Shown: positions 1-6,572 of the stretch, one piece after another
Numbering within the stretch: the stretch's first letter is position 1
Layout: every line of letters starts with the position of its first letter
Assembly: GCA_900548125.1 (NCBI GenBank)
Contig: URJN01000118.1
Coordinates: forward strand, 1 to 6,883
Direction of reading: 5' to 3'
DNA from: an uncultured Eubacteriales bacterium
Lineage (GTDB): Bacteria > Bacillota > Clostridia > Christensenellales > Aristaeellaceae
Length of the DNA stretch: 6,883 nt
Translations under genes and position numbers: made by a program
Notes under the pieces: generated by a model
Told to the model about the DNA's origin: nothing
Database searches by the model: none
The model's input: only the letters and a program-made list of their open reading frames with translations

Positions 1-15
1 ATAAATCCATTTGAA

Positions 16-44
16 TTGACATATATATTCGTGCGTGTTAAAAT
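16..44 (+). promoter_or_regulatory. Sigma-A type promoter of the sugar-transport operon
   Basis: A perfect -35 hexamer TTGACA lies at 16-21 and a near-perfect -10 hexamer TAAAAT at 39-44, with an optimal 17-base spacer. TG at 36-37 just upstream of the -10 box makes it an extended -10 promoter. Transcription should start near 51. The match is good enough to suggest strong basal activity, so control would probably come from a repressor or activator bound nearby. The region over the -35 box (13-30) is an imperfect AT-rich inverted repeat with GAAT/ATTC ends, a possible but weak operator. I saw no convincing catabolite-responsive element. The promoter call rests on consensus match and position alone. 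Confidence 0.82.
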
Positions 45-55
45 ATGGACAACGA

Positions 56-86
56 GAAGCGGGGAGAACGAAACACATCCCGCTTC
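56..86 (+). promoter_or_regulatory. Leader hairpin in the 5' untranslated region
   Basis: GAAGCGGG at 56-63 pairs perfectly with CCCGCTTC at 79-86, giving an 8-bp stem with a 15-base loop very near the predicted 5' end of the mRNA. No U-run follows, so it is not an intrinsic terminator. A 5'-proximal stem of this kind often stabilises mRNA. The 3' arm ends in CTTC (83-86), which could instead pair with GAAG at 93-96 or with GAAG at 106-109, where the ribosome-binding site begins. That leaves room for alternative folds. No known riboswitch core was recognised. Confidence 0.45.
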
Positions 87-106
87 AAAAATGAAGGATC
101 TTTCTG

Positions 107-113
107 AAGGAGG
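107..113 (+). promoter_or_regulatory. Strong ribosome-binding site of the binding-protein gene
   Basis: AAGGAGG is a full-strength Shine-Dalgarno sequence. It lies 9 bases before the ATG at 123, which opens the signal-peptide reading frame. It is also 4 bases before an out-of-frame ATG at 118 that reads only ATG-GTA-TGA and stops across the true start. The protein sequence fixes the real start at 123. Confidence 0.85.
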
Positions 114-122
114 AAGAATGGT

Positions 123-1058
123 ATGAAAAAGATTTTGACGCTCGTTCTTGCGTTGGTGCTTTGCATGGCACTGTGCGCCGTGGGTTCCGCGGCAGGCAAG
201 TACAAGATTGGCATCCTCGCTCCCGCCGTTACGCATGGCTGGGTTGCGGGCGTCGCCTATAACGCCGAGCAGGAATGCCTCGCTCTGGCGGACGAAGTCG
301 ATTACAAGCTCTATACCTCGAACAACGCCGAGGAAATGACCACTCAGCTGGACGACCTCATGACCTGGGGTGCTCAGGCGATCGTTGCTTTCCCGCAGTG
401 GGAAGGCATGGAAGTGCCGATTCAGAACGCGATTGATTCCGGCATCACGGTTGTGAACTTTGATATCGTAATCGATGCCGACGGCGTGTATCGCGTGACC
501 GGCGACAACGAGGGCATGGGCGTTGAGTCCGCCAAGTACATCGTCGAGAAGATCGGCACCACCGGTACCGTCGTGGCGCTTCCGGTTCCGACCAGCGGCA
601 GCGTTTCCGAGCTGCGCATGAAGGGCTTCAACGACACGATTAAGGAAATCGCGCCGGAAATGAACGTAATCGAATACGCGACTGCTTTCACCCGTGAAGA
701 CGGTCTGAAGGACTTCACCGATATCCTCGCGGCGAACAAGCAGATTGACGCGGTTTACAGCCTGGATGACGAAACCTCCATCGGCGTGCTTCAGGCGATC
801 GAAGATGCCGGCCGCACCGATATCAAGGTCATCACCGGCGGCGGCGGATGCCAGGAATACTTCAAGATCATCAAGGAACACGAAGACATCAACATCTGCT
901 CCGCGCTGTACAGCCCGCTGATGGTGCGCGAGGCCGTGGATATGGCGGTTTCCGTGCTGAAGGGCGAGACGGTTGATCCGGTTCTGGTGATTCCGACGAC
1001 GATCGTGGATCGCAGCAACGTGGACGAATACCTCGATCCGAACAACACTGTGTATTGA
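123..1058 (+). CDS. Secreted type I sugar-binding protein of an ABC importer
   Basis: This 311-residue protein is a periplasmic-binding-protein-like (Peripla_BP_4, ribose/galactose/inositol/rhizopine class) substrate receptor. It captures a sugar outside the membrane and delivers it to the permease encoded two genes downstream. Residues 1 to about 24 form a signal peptide: KK near the N-terminus, a Leu/Val/Ala-rich core, then GSAAG. The mature chain starts near KYKIGIL, the usual first strand of the fold. Likely ligand contacts by family position include W40, W93, D114, R124, R165 (SELRMKGF) and D215/D216 (SLDDETSIG). Length is normal for the family. The oddity is that the two Cys in the signal region (14 and 18) follow Leu, so no canonical lipobox exists although Gram-positive binding proteins are usually lipoproteins. 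Codons favour C-ending forms and the ribosome-binding site is strong, which fits high expression. The ligand is unknown. Confidence 0.93.
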   Translation: MKKILTLVLALVLCMALCAVGSAAGKYKIGILAPAVTHGWVAGVAYNAEQECLALADEVDYKLYTSNNAEEMTTQLDDLMTWGAQAIVAFPQWEGMEVPIQNAIDSGITVVNFDIVIDADGVYRVTGDNEGMGVESAKYIVEKIGTTGTVVALPVPTSGSVSELRMKGFNDTIKEIAPEMNVIEYATAFTREDGLKDFTDILAANKQIDAVYSLDDETSIGVLQAIEDAGRTDIKVITGGGGCQEYFKIIKEHEDINICSALYSPLMVREAVDMAVSVLKGETVDPVLVIPTTIVDRSNVDEYLDPNNTVY

Positions 1059-1103
1059 TGAAATTTCTTCGCCGTGACCGCCCTGCGGCGGCAGCGGGGA
1101 ACG

Positions 1104-1127
1104 GGGCTATGGCGTAAGCCATAGCCC
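1104..1127 (+). promoter_or_regulatory. Intercistronic hairpin between binding-protein and ATPase genes
   Basis: GGGCTATGGC (1104-1113) pairs perfectly with GCCATAGCCC (1118-1127) around a GTAA loop, a GNRA-type tetraloop that strongly stabilises RNA hairpins. It is followed by ATTTTCAT, a short interrupted U-run, so termination would be partial at best. A smaller GC-rich foldback precedes it at about 1078-1097. In ABC importer operons a hairpin at this position commonly keeps binding-protein mRNA in excess over transporter mRNA, by partial termination or by blocking 3'-to-5' decay. The sequence does not show which applies here. Confidence 0.7.
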
Positions 1128-1157
1128 ATTTTCATATCCAAAAGCAGGGGGACAAGC

Positions 1158-2636
1158 ATGAAACTGAAAATGGACGGAATCTGCAAATCGTTTGGTTCCA
1201 ACGAAGTGCTCAAGTCCGTGGGCTTTCAGCTGAGCGAGGGCGAAATCTGTGCGCTGCTTGGCGAAAACGGTGCGGGCAAATCGACACTGATGAATATTCT
1301 GGGCGGCGTTTTGCAGCCGGATTCGGGCGAGATTCTGCTGGATGGCAAAAAGATGAAATTTGATTCGCCGGCGCAGTCGCTGGATGCGGGCATCGCGTTT
1401 ATCCATCAGGAGTTGAACCTCATCAATGATCTGCCGATTTACGAAAACATGTTTATCGGGCGCGAGCTGAAAAAGAAGAACGGGCTTCTTGACCATAAGC
1501 GGATGATTGAGGAGACGCGCCGCGTATTTGAGCGCATGGGGCTGACGCTCGATCCCAAAGAGATGGTGCGCAATCTGGATGCGTCGTATAAGCAGATCGT
1601 GGAAATCAGCCGCGCTTTGCTGATGAACGCGAAGATTATCATCATGGACGAGCCGACGACGTCCCTGACCGATCCGGAAATCGAAAAGGTGTTCACCATC
1701 CTGCGGCAGCTGCGGGAACAACAGGTGGGTATCGTCTTTATCTCGCATAAGCTGCGGGAGGTTATGGAAATCTGCGACAGCTATACGGTTTTGCGCGATG
1801 GCGTGATGGTCGCCAGTGGCAGCGTGAAGGACGTGACCACGTCCGATTTGGCTCGCTTCATGGTCGGTCATGATGTCCGCACGGAAAAGCTCGGCAGCGG
1901 AGCGCAGAGAGGCGAGGAACGCCTGAGTCTGCATGGCGTGACGCAGGAGCCGTATTTCCGCAATGTGGATTTGACGGCATATGCGGGCGAGGTTCTGGGC
2001 GTTACGGGTCTGCTCGGAGACGGCAGAAGCGAGCTGTTTTCCGCGGTTTTCGGCGCGGAAACCATCAGCGAGGGTGAAATCCGGCTCGGCGGAAAACCGG
2101 TGCGCATCACATCGACTTGGCAGGCTAAACAGCTTGGCATTGCGTATGTGCCGCGCAACCGCAAGGAAAACGGCATCATCAAGGATATGTCGATCCTTGA
2201 AAACGGAACGATTGTTTCATGGCGCGAACTGATGCGCCATGGTCTGCTCGATCATGTGCGGCAGCGGGCTCAGTTTGAAAAGGAAAAAGCCGCGCTGCAT
2301 ATCAAGATGGGCAAAGAGAGCGACTCGATCACCAGCTTGTCCGGCGGCAACCAGCAAAAGGTCGTGCTGGCAAAGTGGTTGAGCTGTGAGCCGAAGGTAC
2401 TCATTCTGGATAACCCGACGCAGGGCGTTGACGTAGGCGCGAAGGAAGAAATCTACGACATCATTCTCAAGCTGGCGAAGGAGGGGGTCGCGGTGATCGT
2501 GCTTTCCTCCGAAGCGCAGGAAATTATCCGCGTCTGCGACCGCGCACTGGTGATGTATCACGGTGCTATCGTTGGCGAAGTGCGCGGAGAAACGATGACG
2601 GAGCATGAAATCATGCGGCTGGCAACCGGCGGCTGA
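1158..2636 (+). CDS. Double-domain sugar ABC transporter ATPase (RbsA/MglA family)
   Basis: This 492-residue protein is the energy-coupling subunit of a CUT2-class carbohydrate importer. It carries two fused nucleotide-binding domains, and the length is normal for the family. Domain 1 has Walker A GENGAGKST (35-43), Q-loop HQE (83-85), Walker B IIIMDEPTTSL (160-170) and H-loop His197. Its signature is degenerate (LDASYKQ, 140-146); this family usually departs from LSGGQ here, but Asp in place of Ser looks unusual. Domain 2 has the family's non-canonical P-loop (GLLGDGRSE, 284-292, Arg for Lys), a clean signature LSGGNQQK (394-401) and Walker B VLILDNPTQGVD (414-425), where Asn419 replaces the usual catalytic Glu. 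The H-loop His of domain 2 is absent (LSSEAQE), as is normal in the family. Its ribosome-binding site, AGGGGGA (1146-1152), is weaker than that of the first gene. Confidence 0.95.
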   Translation: MKLKMDGICKSFGSNEVLKSVGFQLSEGEICALLGENGAGKSTLMNILGGVLQPDSGEILLDGKKMKFDSPAQSLDAGIAFIHQELNLINDLPIYENMFIGRELKKKNGLLDHKRMIEETRRVFERMGLTLDPKEMVRNLDASYKQIVEISRALLMNAKIIIMDEPTTSLTDPEIEKVFTILRQLREQQVGIVFISHKLREVMEICDSYTVLRDGVMVASGSVKDVTTSDLARFMVGHDVRTEKLGSGAQRGEERLSLHGVTQEPYFRNVDLTAYAGEVLGVTGLLGDGRSELFSAVFGAETISEGEIRLGGKPVRITSTWQAKQLGIAYVPRNRKENGIIKDMSILENGTIVSWRELMRHGLLDHVRQRAQFEKEKAALHIKMGKESDSITSLSGGNQQKVVLAKWLSCEPKVLILDNPTQGVDVGAKEEIYDIILKLAKEGVAVIVLSSEAQEIIRVCDRALVMYHGAIVGEVRGETMTEHEIMRLATGG

Positions 2637-2643
2637 TGCGGAT

Positions 2644-2650
2644 AAAGGAG
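2644..2650 (+). promoter_or_regulatory. Ribosome-binding site that sets the permease start
   Basis: AAAGGAG lies 11 bases before the ATG at 2662. An in-frame ATG at 2605 would add 19 residues and overlap the ATPase gene by 32 bases. It has no Shine-Dalgarno sequence, and the added residues do not look like a permease N-terminus. The start at 2662 is therefore preferred, although the spacing is slightly long. Confidence 0.7.
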
Positions 2651-2661
2651 AAAAAACGACT

Positions 2662-3699
2662 ATGGAAAAGACCAACAAAAAAGGTTTTCTGGCGTGGTTC
2701 ACCGATAACTGGAAGCGCAAGCCGCTGTTTTCTACGGGCATCGCGCTGCTGGTGATGGTGATTTTGCAGATTCTTGCGCTGGGGTTTGATTATGCCTCCT
2801 TCGGCGAGTGGTTTGCGGCGTTTTCCCGAAACTGGATCAACATTCTGCGCAACAACGCAGGCGTAGGCATCATCGCGCTGGGCATGACGTTCGTCATCAT
2901 TTCGGGCGGCATTGATCTGGCGGTCGGCTCGACGATGGTGGCAATCGGCGCGGTCATCATGTCGCTGATTGACAGCGGTCCCTCCGGCTTGCTTGCGGGG
3001 CTGGGCATCACCGGCATTCCGGCGTTTATTATCGCTATCGCCGTCGGCGTGCTGCTCGGCGTACTGCTGGGTGAATGCACGGGCGTTCTGGTTGCGCATT
3101 TCGGCATGCCGCCGTTTATCGCGACGCTCGGCATGATGAAGATTTGCCGCAGCGTGACGCAGCAGTGCATGCAGAAGGCGTCGCCCACCGTACCGAAGGC
3201 GTTTTTGAAGATTTCCAATGCGCGTATCGGCGGCGAAATCATCCTTCCGATTCTCTACTGGCTTGCCCTGGCGGTGATTCTGCATGTGGTCAGCAAGCAT
3301 ACGGCGTTTGGACGTCAGGTGTTTGCCATCGGCTCGAATGAGCGCACCAGCAAGCTCAGCGGTGTGAATGTTCGTGCGGTCAAGCGTCGTGTCTACGCGC
3401 TCATGGGTGCGCTGGTCGCGGTGACGGCGGTCATTCAGATTGCCCGAATCGGCAGCATGGACTATGCCAACGCGGGCAGCGGATACGAAATGGACGCGAT
3501 TGCGGCGGTTATCATCGGCGGCACGAGCATGAGCGGCGGACGCGGATCGGTGGTCGGCTCTGTGCTGGGCATGCTGATTCTGGCGGTGATGAATAACCTG
3601 CTGAACCTCATCGGCGTGCCTCCGTTCCTGCGCGAGGCGTTCAAGGGCATCATCGTCATCGGCGCGGTGCTGCTGCAAAAGAAGGAAAAGGCGAGCTAA
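2662..3699 (+). CDS. Sugar ABC transporter permease (RbsC type)
   Basis: From the ATG at 2662 this is a 345-residue integral membrane protein of the BPD_transp_2 family, which forms the translocation channel as a homodimer. A basic, amphipathic N-terminus (KTNKK, KRK) precedes a first membrane helix at about 22-42. Further hydrophobic segments lie near 66-104, 118-140, 192-211, 244-262, 279-318 and 328-339, giving about eight to ten helices. Family hallmarks are SGGIDLAVGS (81-90), the cytoplasmic coupling region with SNERTSKLSGVNV (225-237), and GYEMDAIAAVIIGGTS (274-289) followed by SGGRGS. The C-terminus is short and basic (QKKEKAS). It starts 25 bases after the ATPase stop and should partner that protein and the binding protein. 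The motifs fix the family but not the transported sugar. Confidence 0.94.
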   Translation: MEKTNKKGFLAWFTDNWKRKPLFSTGIALLVMVILQILALGFDYASFGEWFAAFSRNWINILRNNAGVGIIALGMTFVIISGGIDLAVGSTMVAIGAVIMSLIDSGPSGLLAGLGITGIPAFIIAIAVGVLLGVLLGECTGVLVAHFGMPPFIATLGMMKICRSVTQQCMQKASPTVPKAFLKISNARIGGEIILPILYWLALAVILHVVSKHTAFGRQVFAIGSNERTSKLSGVNVRAVKRRVYALMGALVAVTAVIQIARIGSMDYANAGSGYEMDAIAAVIIGGTSMSGGRGSVVGSVLGMLILAVMNNLLNLIGVPPFLREAFKGIIVIGAVLLQKKEKAS

Positions 3700-3714
3700 G
3701 GGAGGAAAAAGAGC

Positions 3715-4755
3715 ATGTTTCATATCGGTATCATTGGCTGCGGCAAAATTGCGCAGGTTCGTCATATCCCCGAATATGCGGACAATCCCGACACACAGCT
3801 CACCGCATTTTATGATTTGAACGCGGCGCGTGCGCAGGAGCTGGCGGAGCGTTACGGCGCAAAGTCTTACGACAGCGTGGAAGCCCTGCTGGCAGACCCG
3901 AACGTGGACGCGGTGAGCATCTGCTCGGCGAACACCAGCCATGCGCAGATTGCGGTTGCTGCGCTGGAGGCGGGCAAGCATGTGCTGTGCGAAAAGCCGA
4001 TGGCGACGACGCTGGAGGATTGCGAACGCATGGTCAGCGCGGCGAAGAAGAGCGGCAAAAAGCTGATGATTGACCAGAACCAGCGTCTGGCGGGCGCACA
4101 TGTCAAGGCACGCGAGCTAATTGAGCAGGGCGAGATTGGCAGCGTAATCACGTTCGCGACGGCATTCCGCCACGGCGGTCCGGAAACGTGGAGTGTCGAT
4201 CCGGGTCAAAGCACCTGGTTCTTTGACAAAAAGCGTGCCGCAATGGGCGCGATGGCGGATTTGGGCGTGCATAAGACGGATCTCATCCAGTATTTGATTG
4301 GGCAGACCGTCGATGAGGTGGAAGCACAGCTCTGCACGCTGGACAAAAAATTCTCCGACGGAAGCCCCATCACGGTGGACGACAACGCGTTCTGCATCTA
4401 CCACATGGATGGCGGCGCGGTCGGTACGATGACCGCCTCGTGGACGAATTACGGTCCGGAGGATAATTCCACGGTCATCAACGGAACGAAGGGCGTTCTG
4501 CGCATCTACGACGATCCGGAGCATACGCTCATTTTGGAAAAGAAGGACGGCTCCCGCGTCTGCTACGATGTGGATGCCATCCAGACCAACGACAACCAGA
4601 CCAAGTCCGGCGTCATCGACCTGCTTGTGGAATGCCTGAAGAACCCTGCCGTGCAGGGCATCGACGCGCAGAGCGTGTTGACGGCGATGCGCGCGGTTTT
4701 TGCGGCGATTGAATCCTCCGAAACGGGACGCAGGGTCAAGACGAGCGAAGTGTAA
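3715..4755 (+). CDS. Gfo/Idh/MocA-family NAD-type sugar or cyclitol dehydrogenase
   Basis: This 346-residue cytoplasmic enzyme oxidises or reduces a hydroxyl of a sugar, sugar derivative or inositol with a nicotinamide cofactor. The N-terminal Rossmann fold has GIIGCGKIAQ (5-14). The second strand ends in Asp34 (AFYDLNAARA), which usually favours NAD over NADP. The family motif CEKPMA (92-97) supplies the catalytic Lys94. The C-terminal alpha/beta domain has MADLGVHKTD (180-189), giving the expected Asp182 and His186 of the active site. GGGAGG-like ribosome-binding sequence AAGGGAGG (3698-3705) overlaps the permease stop, and the ATG follows after 9 bases, so translation is probably coupled. 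Its place right after a complete importer suggests it acts early on the imported compound. Inositol 2-dehydrogenase or a 3-keto-forming glycoside dehydrogenase are both possible. Confidence 0.92.
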   Translation: MFHIGIIGCGKIAQVRHIPEYADNPDTQLTAFYDLNAARAQELAERYGAKSYDSVEALLADPNVDAVSICSANTSHAQIAVAALEAGKHVLCEKPMATTLEDCERMVSAAKKSGKKLMIDQNQRLAGAHVKARELIEQGEIGSVITFATAFRHGGPETWSVDPGQSTWFFDKKRAAMGAMADLGVHKTDLIQYLIGQTVDEVEAQLCTLDKKFSDGSPITVDDNAFCIYHMDGGAVGTMTASWTNYGPEDNSTVINGTKGVLRIYDDPEHTLILEKKDGSRVCYDVDAIQTNDNQTKSGVIDLLVECLKNPAVQGIDAQSVLTAMRAVFAAIESSETGRRVKTSEV

Positions 4756-4772
4756 TCGGGGAGGGACGCTGC

Positions 4773-5588
4773 ATGAAGCGCATTATCGCTGTGAATTCCA
4801 ACTGTTATCATGGCTATACCATCGAGGAAGCGATAGCGGGCATTCGCGAAGCGGGCTTCCATTATATCGAGCTGACGGCGACAAAGGGCTGGACAGAGCA
4901 TGTTTTTCCGGATATGTCCTTTGAACGGCTGCTTGCCATTCAGAATCTGCTTCGCCAAAACGAGCTGATTCCGTTCTCCATGAGCGGTCACTGCAATTTG
5001 ATGGATCCGGAACGCATCCCCGATTTTGAAAAGAACATTCGTCTGGCGGCGTTCTTCGGTTGTCAGTATATCGTTTCTTCCATCGGCGAGGCGCATCTTG
5101 CCAATAAAGCCGTGGCGGACGACGACGAGGTGGCTCGTCGCGTCGCGTCGCTGATTCCGATGCTGGAGGAAAACAACCTGATTCTCGTGCTGGAAACGCA
5201 TGGCAAGGAGCATGGCACGGGAGAAAAGCTGGCGCGCATTGTCCGCAAAATCGGAAGTCCCCGCGTGAAGCTGAACTACGATACGGCAAACGTGATTTTC
5301 TACGGCGGCGTGGATCCCGTACAGGATTTGAAAACCTGCATGGCGGAAACGGCTTATATCCACATCAAGGATAAGGGCGGCAGGGACGACGTATGGGATT
5401 TTCCGGCACTGGGCAAGGGACACATCGATTTTCCGGCAATCTTTGAAGAATTGAAAGCCGCCGGAAACGATTGCCCGCTGAGCATCGAAATCGAGTTTAC
5501 GCCGGAAGGCGCAGGCAGCTTGGCAGCGGTCAATCAGGCTGTGGCAGACAGTGCGGCTTATTTGACGGCGCACGGCTTTGAACTGTAA
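4773..5588 (+). CDS. Xylose-isomerase-like TIM-barrel sugar isomerase/epimerase
   Basis: This 271-residue cytoplasmic protein belongs to the AP_endonuc_2 (xylose isomerase-like TIM barrel) family, which includes inosose isomerase IolI, ketose 3-epimerases and hydroxypyruvate isomerase. These enzymes move a proton or hydride next to a carbonyl, using a divalent metal. The expected metal ligands can be read in order: Glu141 (LVLETHG), Asp170 (NYDTAN), His197 (YIHIKD) and Glu239 (SIEIEF, with Glu241 nearby). His73 in SGHCNL and the segment LGKGHIDFPAIF (213-224) are also family-like. Length and ligand spacing are close to IolI and a little short for allulose 3-epimerases. It is flanked by two dehydrogenases, so its substrate is probably the keto product of one of them. 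The ribosome-binding site GGGGAGGG (4758-4765) lies 7 bases before the ATG. The exact reaction is not determinable. Confidence 0.9.
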   Translation: MKRIIAVNSNCYHGYTIEEAIAGIREAGFHYIELTATKGWTEHVFPDMSFERLLAIQNLLRQNELIPFSMSGHCNLMDPERIPDFEKNIRLAAFFGCQYIVSSIGEAHLANKAVADDDEVARRVASLIPMLEENNLILVLETHGKEHGTGEKLARIVRKIGSPRVKLNYDTANVIFYGGVDPVQDLKTCMAETAYIHIKDKGGRDDVWDFPALGKGHIDFPAIFEELKAAGNDCPLSIEIEFTPEGAGSLAAVNQAVADSAAYLTAHGFEL

Positions 5589-5593
5589 AGGAG
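5588..5593 (+). promoter_or_regulatory. Ribosome-binding site overlapping the previous stop codon
   Basis: AAGGAG begins on the last base of the TAA stop of the isomerase gene (5586-5588) and lies 7 bases before the GTG at 5601. The overlap supports translational coupling. It also supports GTG as the true start, because the Rossmann strand MRIALVGAGG begins exactly there and no ATG start fits. Confidence 0.8.
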
Positions 5594-5600
5594 ATACAAG

Positions 5601-6569
5601 GTGAGAATTGCGTTGGTTGGCGCGGGCGGAATGGGAACGTGCCACTACATGAATTACCAACACATCGAACACGCGCAGGTCGTCGCGATTGTCGGCAGAG
5701 GCGAGAGCGACCGACAGCACGCGGAGCAGTGGGGTCTGCCGCTGTATGAAAGCGTAACCGAAGCCAATCAGCGAGAACAGATTGATTTGTTCGATGTGTG
5801 CGTGCCGACTTACCTGCACAAGGCAGTTGTGTTGGAAGCACTGGCCTGCAAGAAGCCGGTCATCTGCGAAAAACCGATTGCGCTGCATCTGAAGGATGCG
5901 CAGGAGATGTTTGACGCGGCGCAGGCAAACGGCGTGCAGCTCTATGTGGCGCAGGTCTTGCAGTTTACGCGCGAGGTGGAGCAGCTGCACCGCATTGTGG
6001 ACGAGCGGCTCTACGGCGAGCCGCTGGACGCCTGCTTCGAGCGGCTGTCCCAGCGTCCGGCTTGGAGCAAGGGAAATTGGCTGTTTGACAGGGAAAAGAG
6101 CGGTCTGTTGCCGTTTGATCTGCATGTGCATGATCTGGACGTGATGGTCAGCGTATTCGGAAAACCGGACAGCGTGGACTACACGGCATGCCGCCGAAAG
6201 GACAGCGACATCTGCGACCAATATCGGATTCGCTACGGTTATCAAAACGGGCTGACGGTCAGCGCGGAGGCGGCGTGGTTCAACGCCTGCATACCGTTTA
6301 CCGCCAGATGGCGCGTGTATTTTGAGCGCGGCATGCTCGTCTGCGACGACAAGGGACTGACCGGCTACGGCGCGGATGGGCAGGTGACCCGATTCGACGT
6401 AGAGGACGAAATCAAGGTGCCCTGCGGAATCAATCTGCCGCCGAGTGGATGGTTTTTGCGCGAGTTGACGCATTTCGTGCAATGCGCCGAGAGAAATGCG
6501 CCGAGCGACCGCGTGAGCCGCGCACAGGTGCTGGATGTGCTGAGCGTGCTGGAAACGCTTTCGTTTTAA
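5601..6569 (+). CDS. Second Gfo/Idh/MocA-family dehydrogenase, GTG start
   Basis: This 322-residue cytoplasmic oxidoreductase is clearly divergent from the one at 3715, so the pair is not a recent duplication. The Rossmann motif is VGAGGMG (6-12). The second strand runs VVAIVGR, with Gly32-Arg33 where an Asp normally marks NAD preference, which leans toward NADP. The catalytic Lys91 sits in CEKPIA (89-94). The active-site segment is PFDLHVHDLD (171-180), with Asp173, His177 and Asp180 aligning with the other enzyme and an extra His175. The first part of the protein is conserved in type, while the C-terminal domain is shorter. It is the last gene of the operon, 12 bases after the isomerase, and could reduce the isomerised keto intermediate or oxidise a second position. 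It ends 28 bases before the terminator stem. Confidence 0.9.
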   Translation: MRIALVGAGGMGTCHYMNYQHIEHAQVVAIVGRGESDRQHAEQWGLPLYESVTEANQREQIDLFDVCVPTYLHKAVVLEALACKKPVICEKPIALHLKDAQEMFDAAQANGVQLYVAQVLQFTREVEQLHRIVDERLYGEPLDACFERLSQRPAWSKGNWLFDREKSGLLPFDLHVHDLDVMVSVFGKPDSVDYTACRRKDSDICDQYRIRYGYQNGLTVSAEAAWFNACIPFTARWRVYFERGMLVCDDKGLTGYGADGQVTRFDVEDEIKVPCGINLPPSGWFLRELTHFVQCAERNAPSDRVSRAQVLDVLSVLETLSF

Positions 6570-6572
6570 ATA

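Noticed and set aside
1..122. Catabolite-responsive element or clear LacI-type operator at the promoter
   Set aside because: No stretch matches the cre consensus well. The inverted repeat over the -35 box is imperfect and AT-rich, so it could be chance.
2605..2661. Upstream ATG that would extend the permease by 19 residues
   Set aside because: It has no Shine-Dalgarno sequence and overlaps the ATPase gene, while the ATG at 2662 has one and gives a normal N-terminus.
2611..4101. A 496-codon open frame on the minus strand
   Set aside because: It is antisense to the permease and the first dehydrogenase. Its composition is dominated by Arg, His, Gln, Asn and Ala, with no fold-like pattern, so it is a shadow of the real genes.
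4563..6482. A 639-codon open frame on the minus strand
   Set aside because: It lies wholly antisense to three well-supported genes. Its translation is rich in His, Arg, Gln and Ala with no recognisable domain, as expected opposite GC-biased coding DNA.
3715..6569. A full C-glycoside cleavage system like DgpABC
   Set aside because: The dehydrogenase and isomerase-fold families match, but the small partner subunit needed for the lyase is not encoded here, so the specific function is not claimed.
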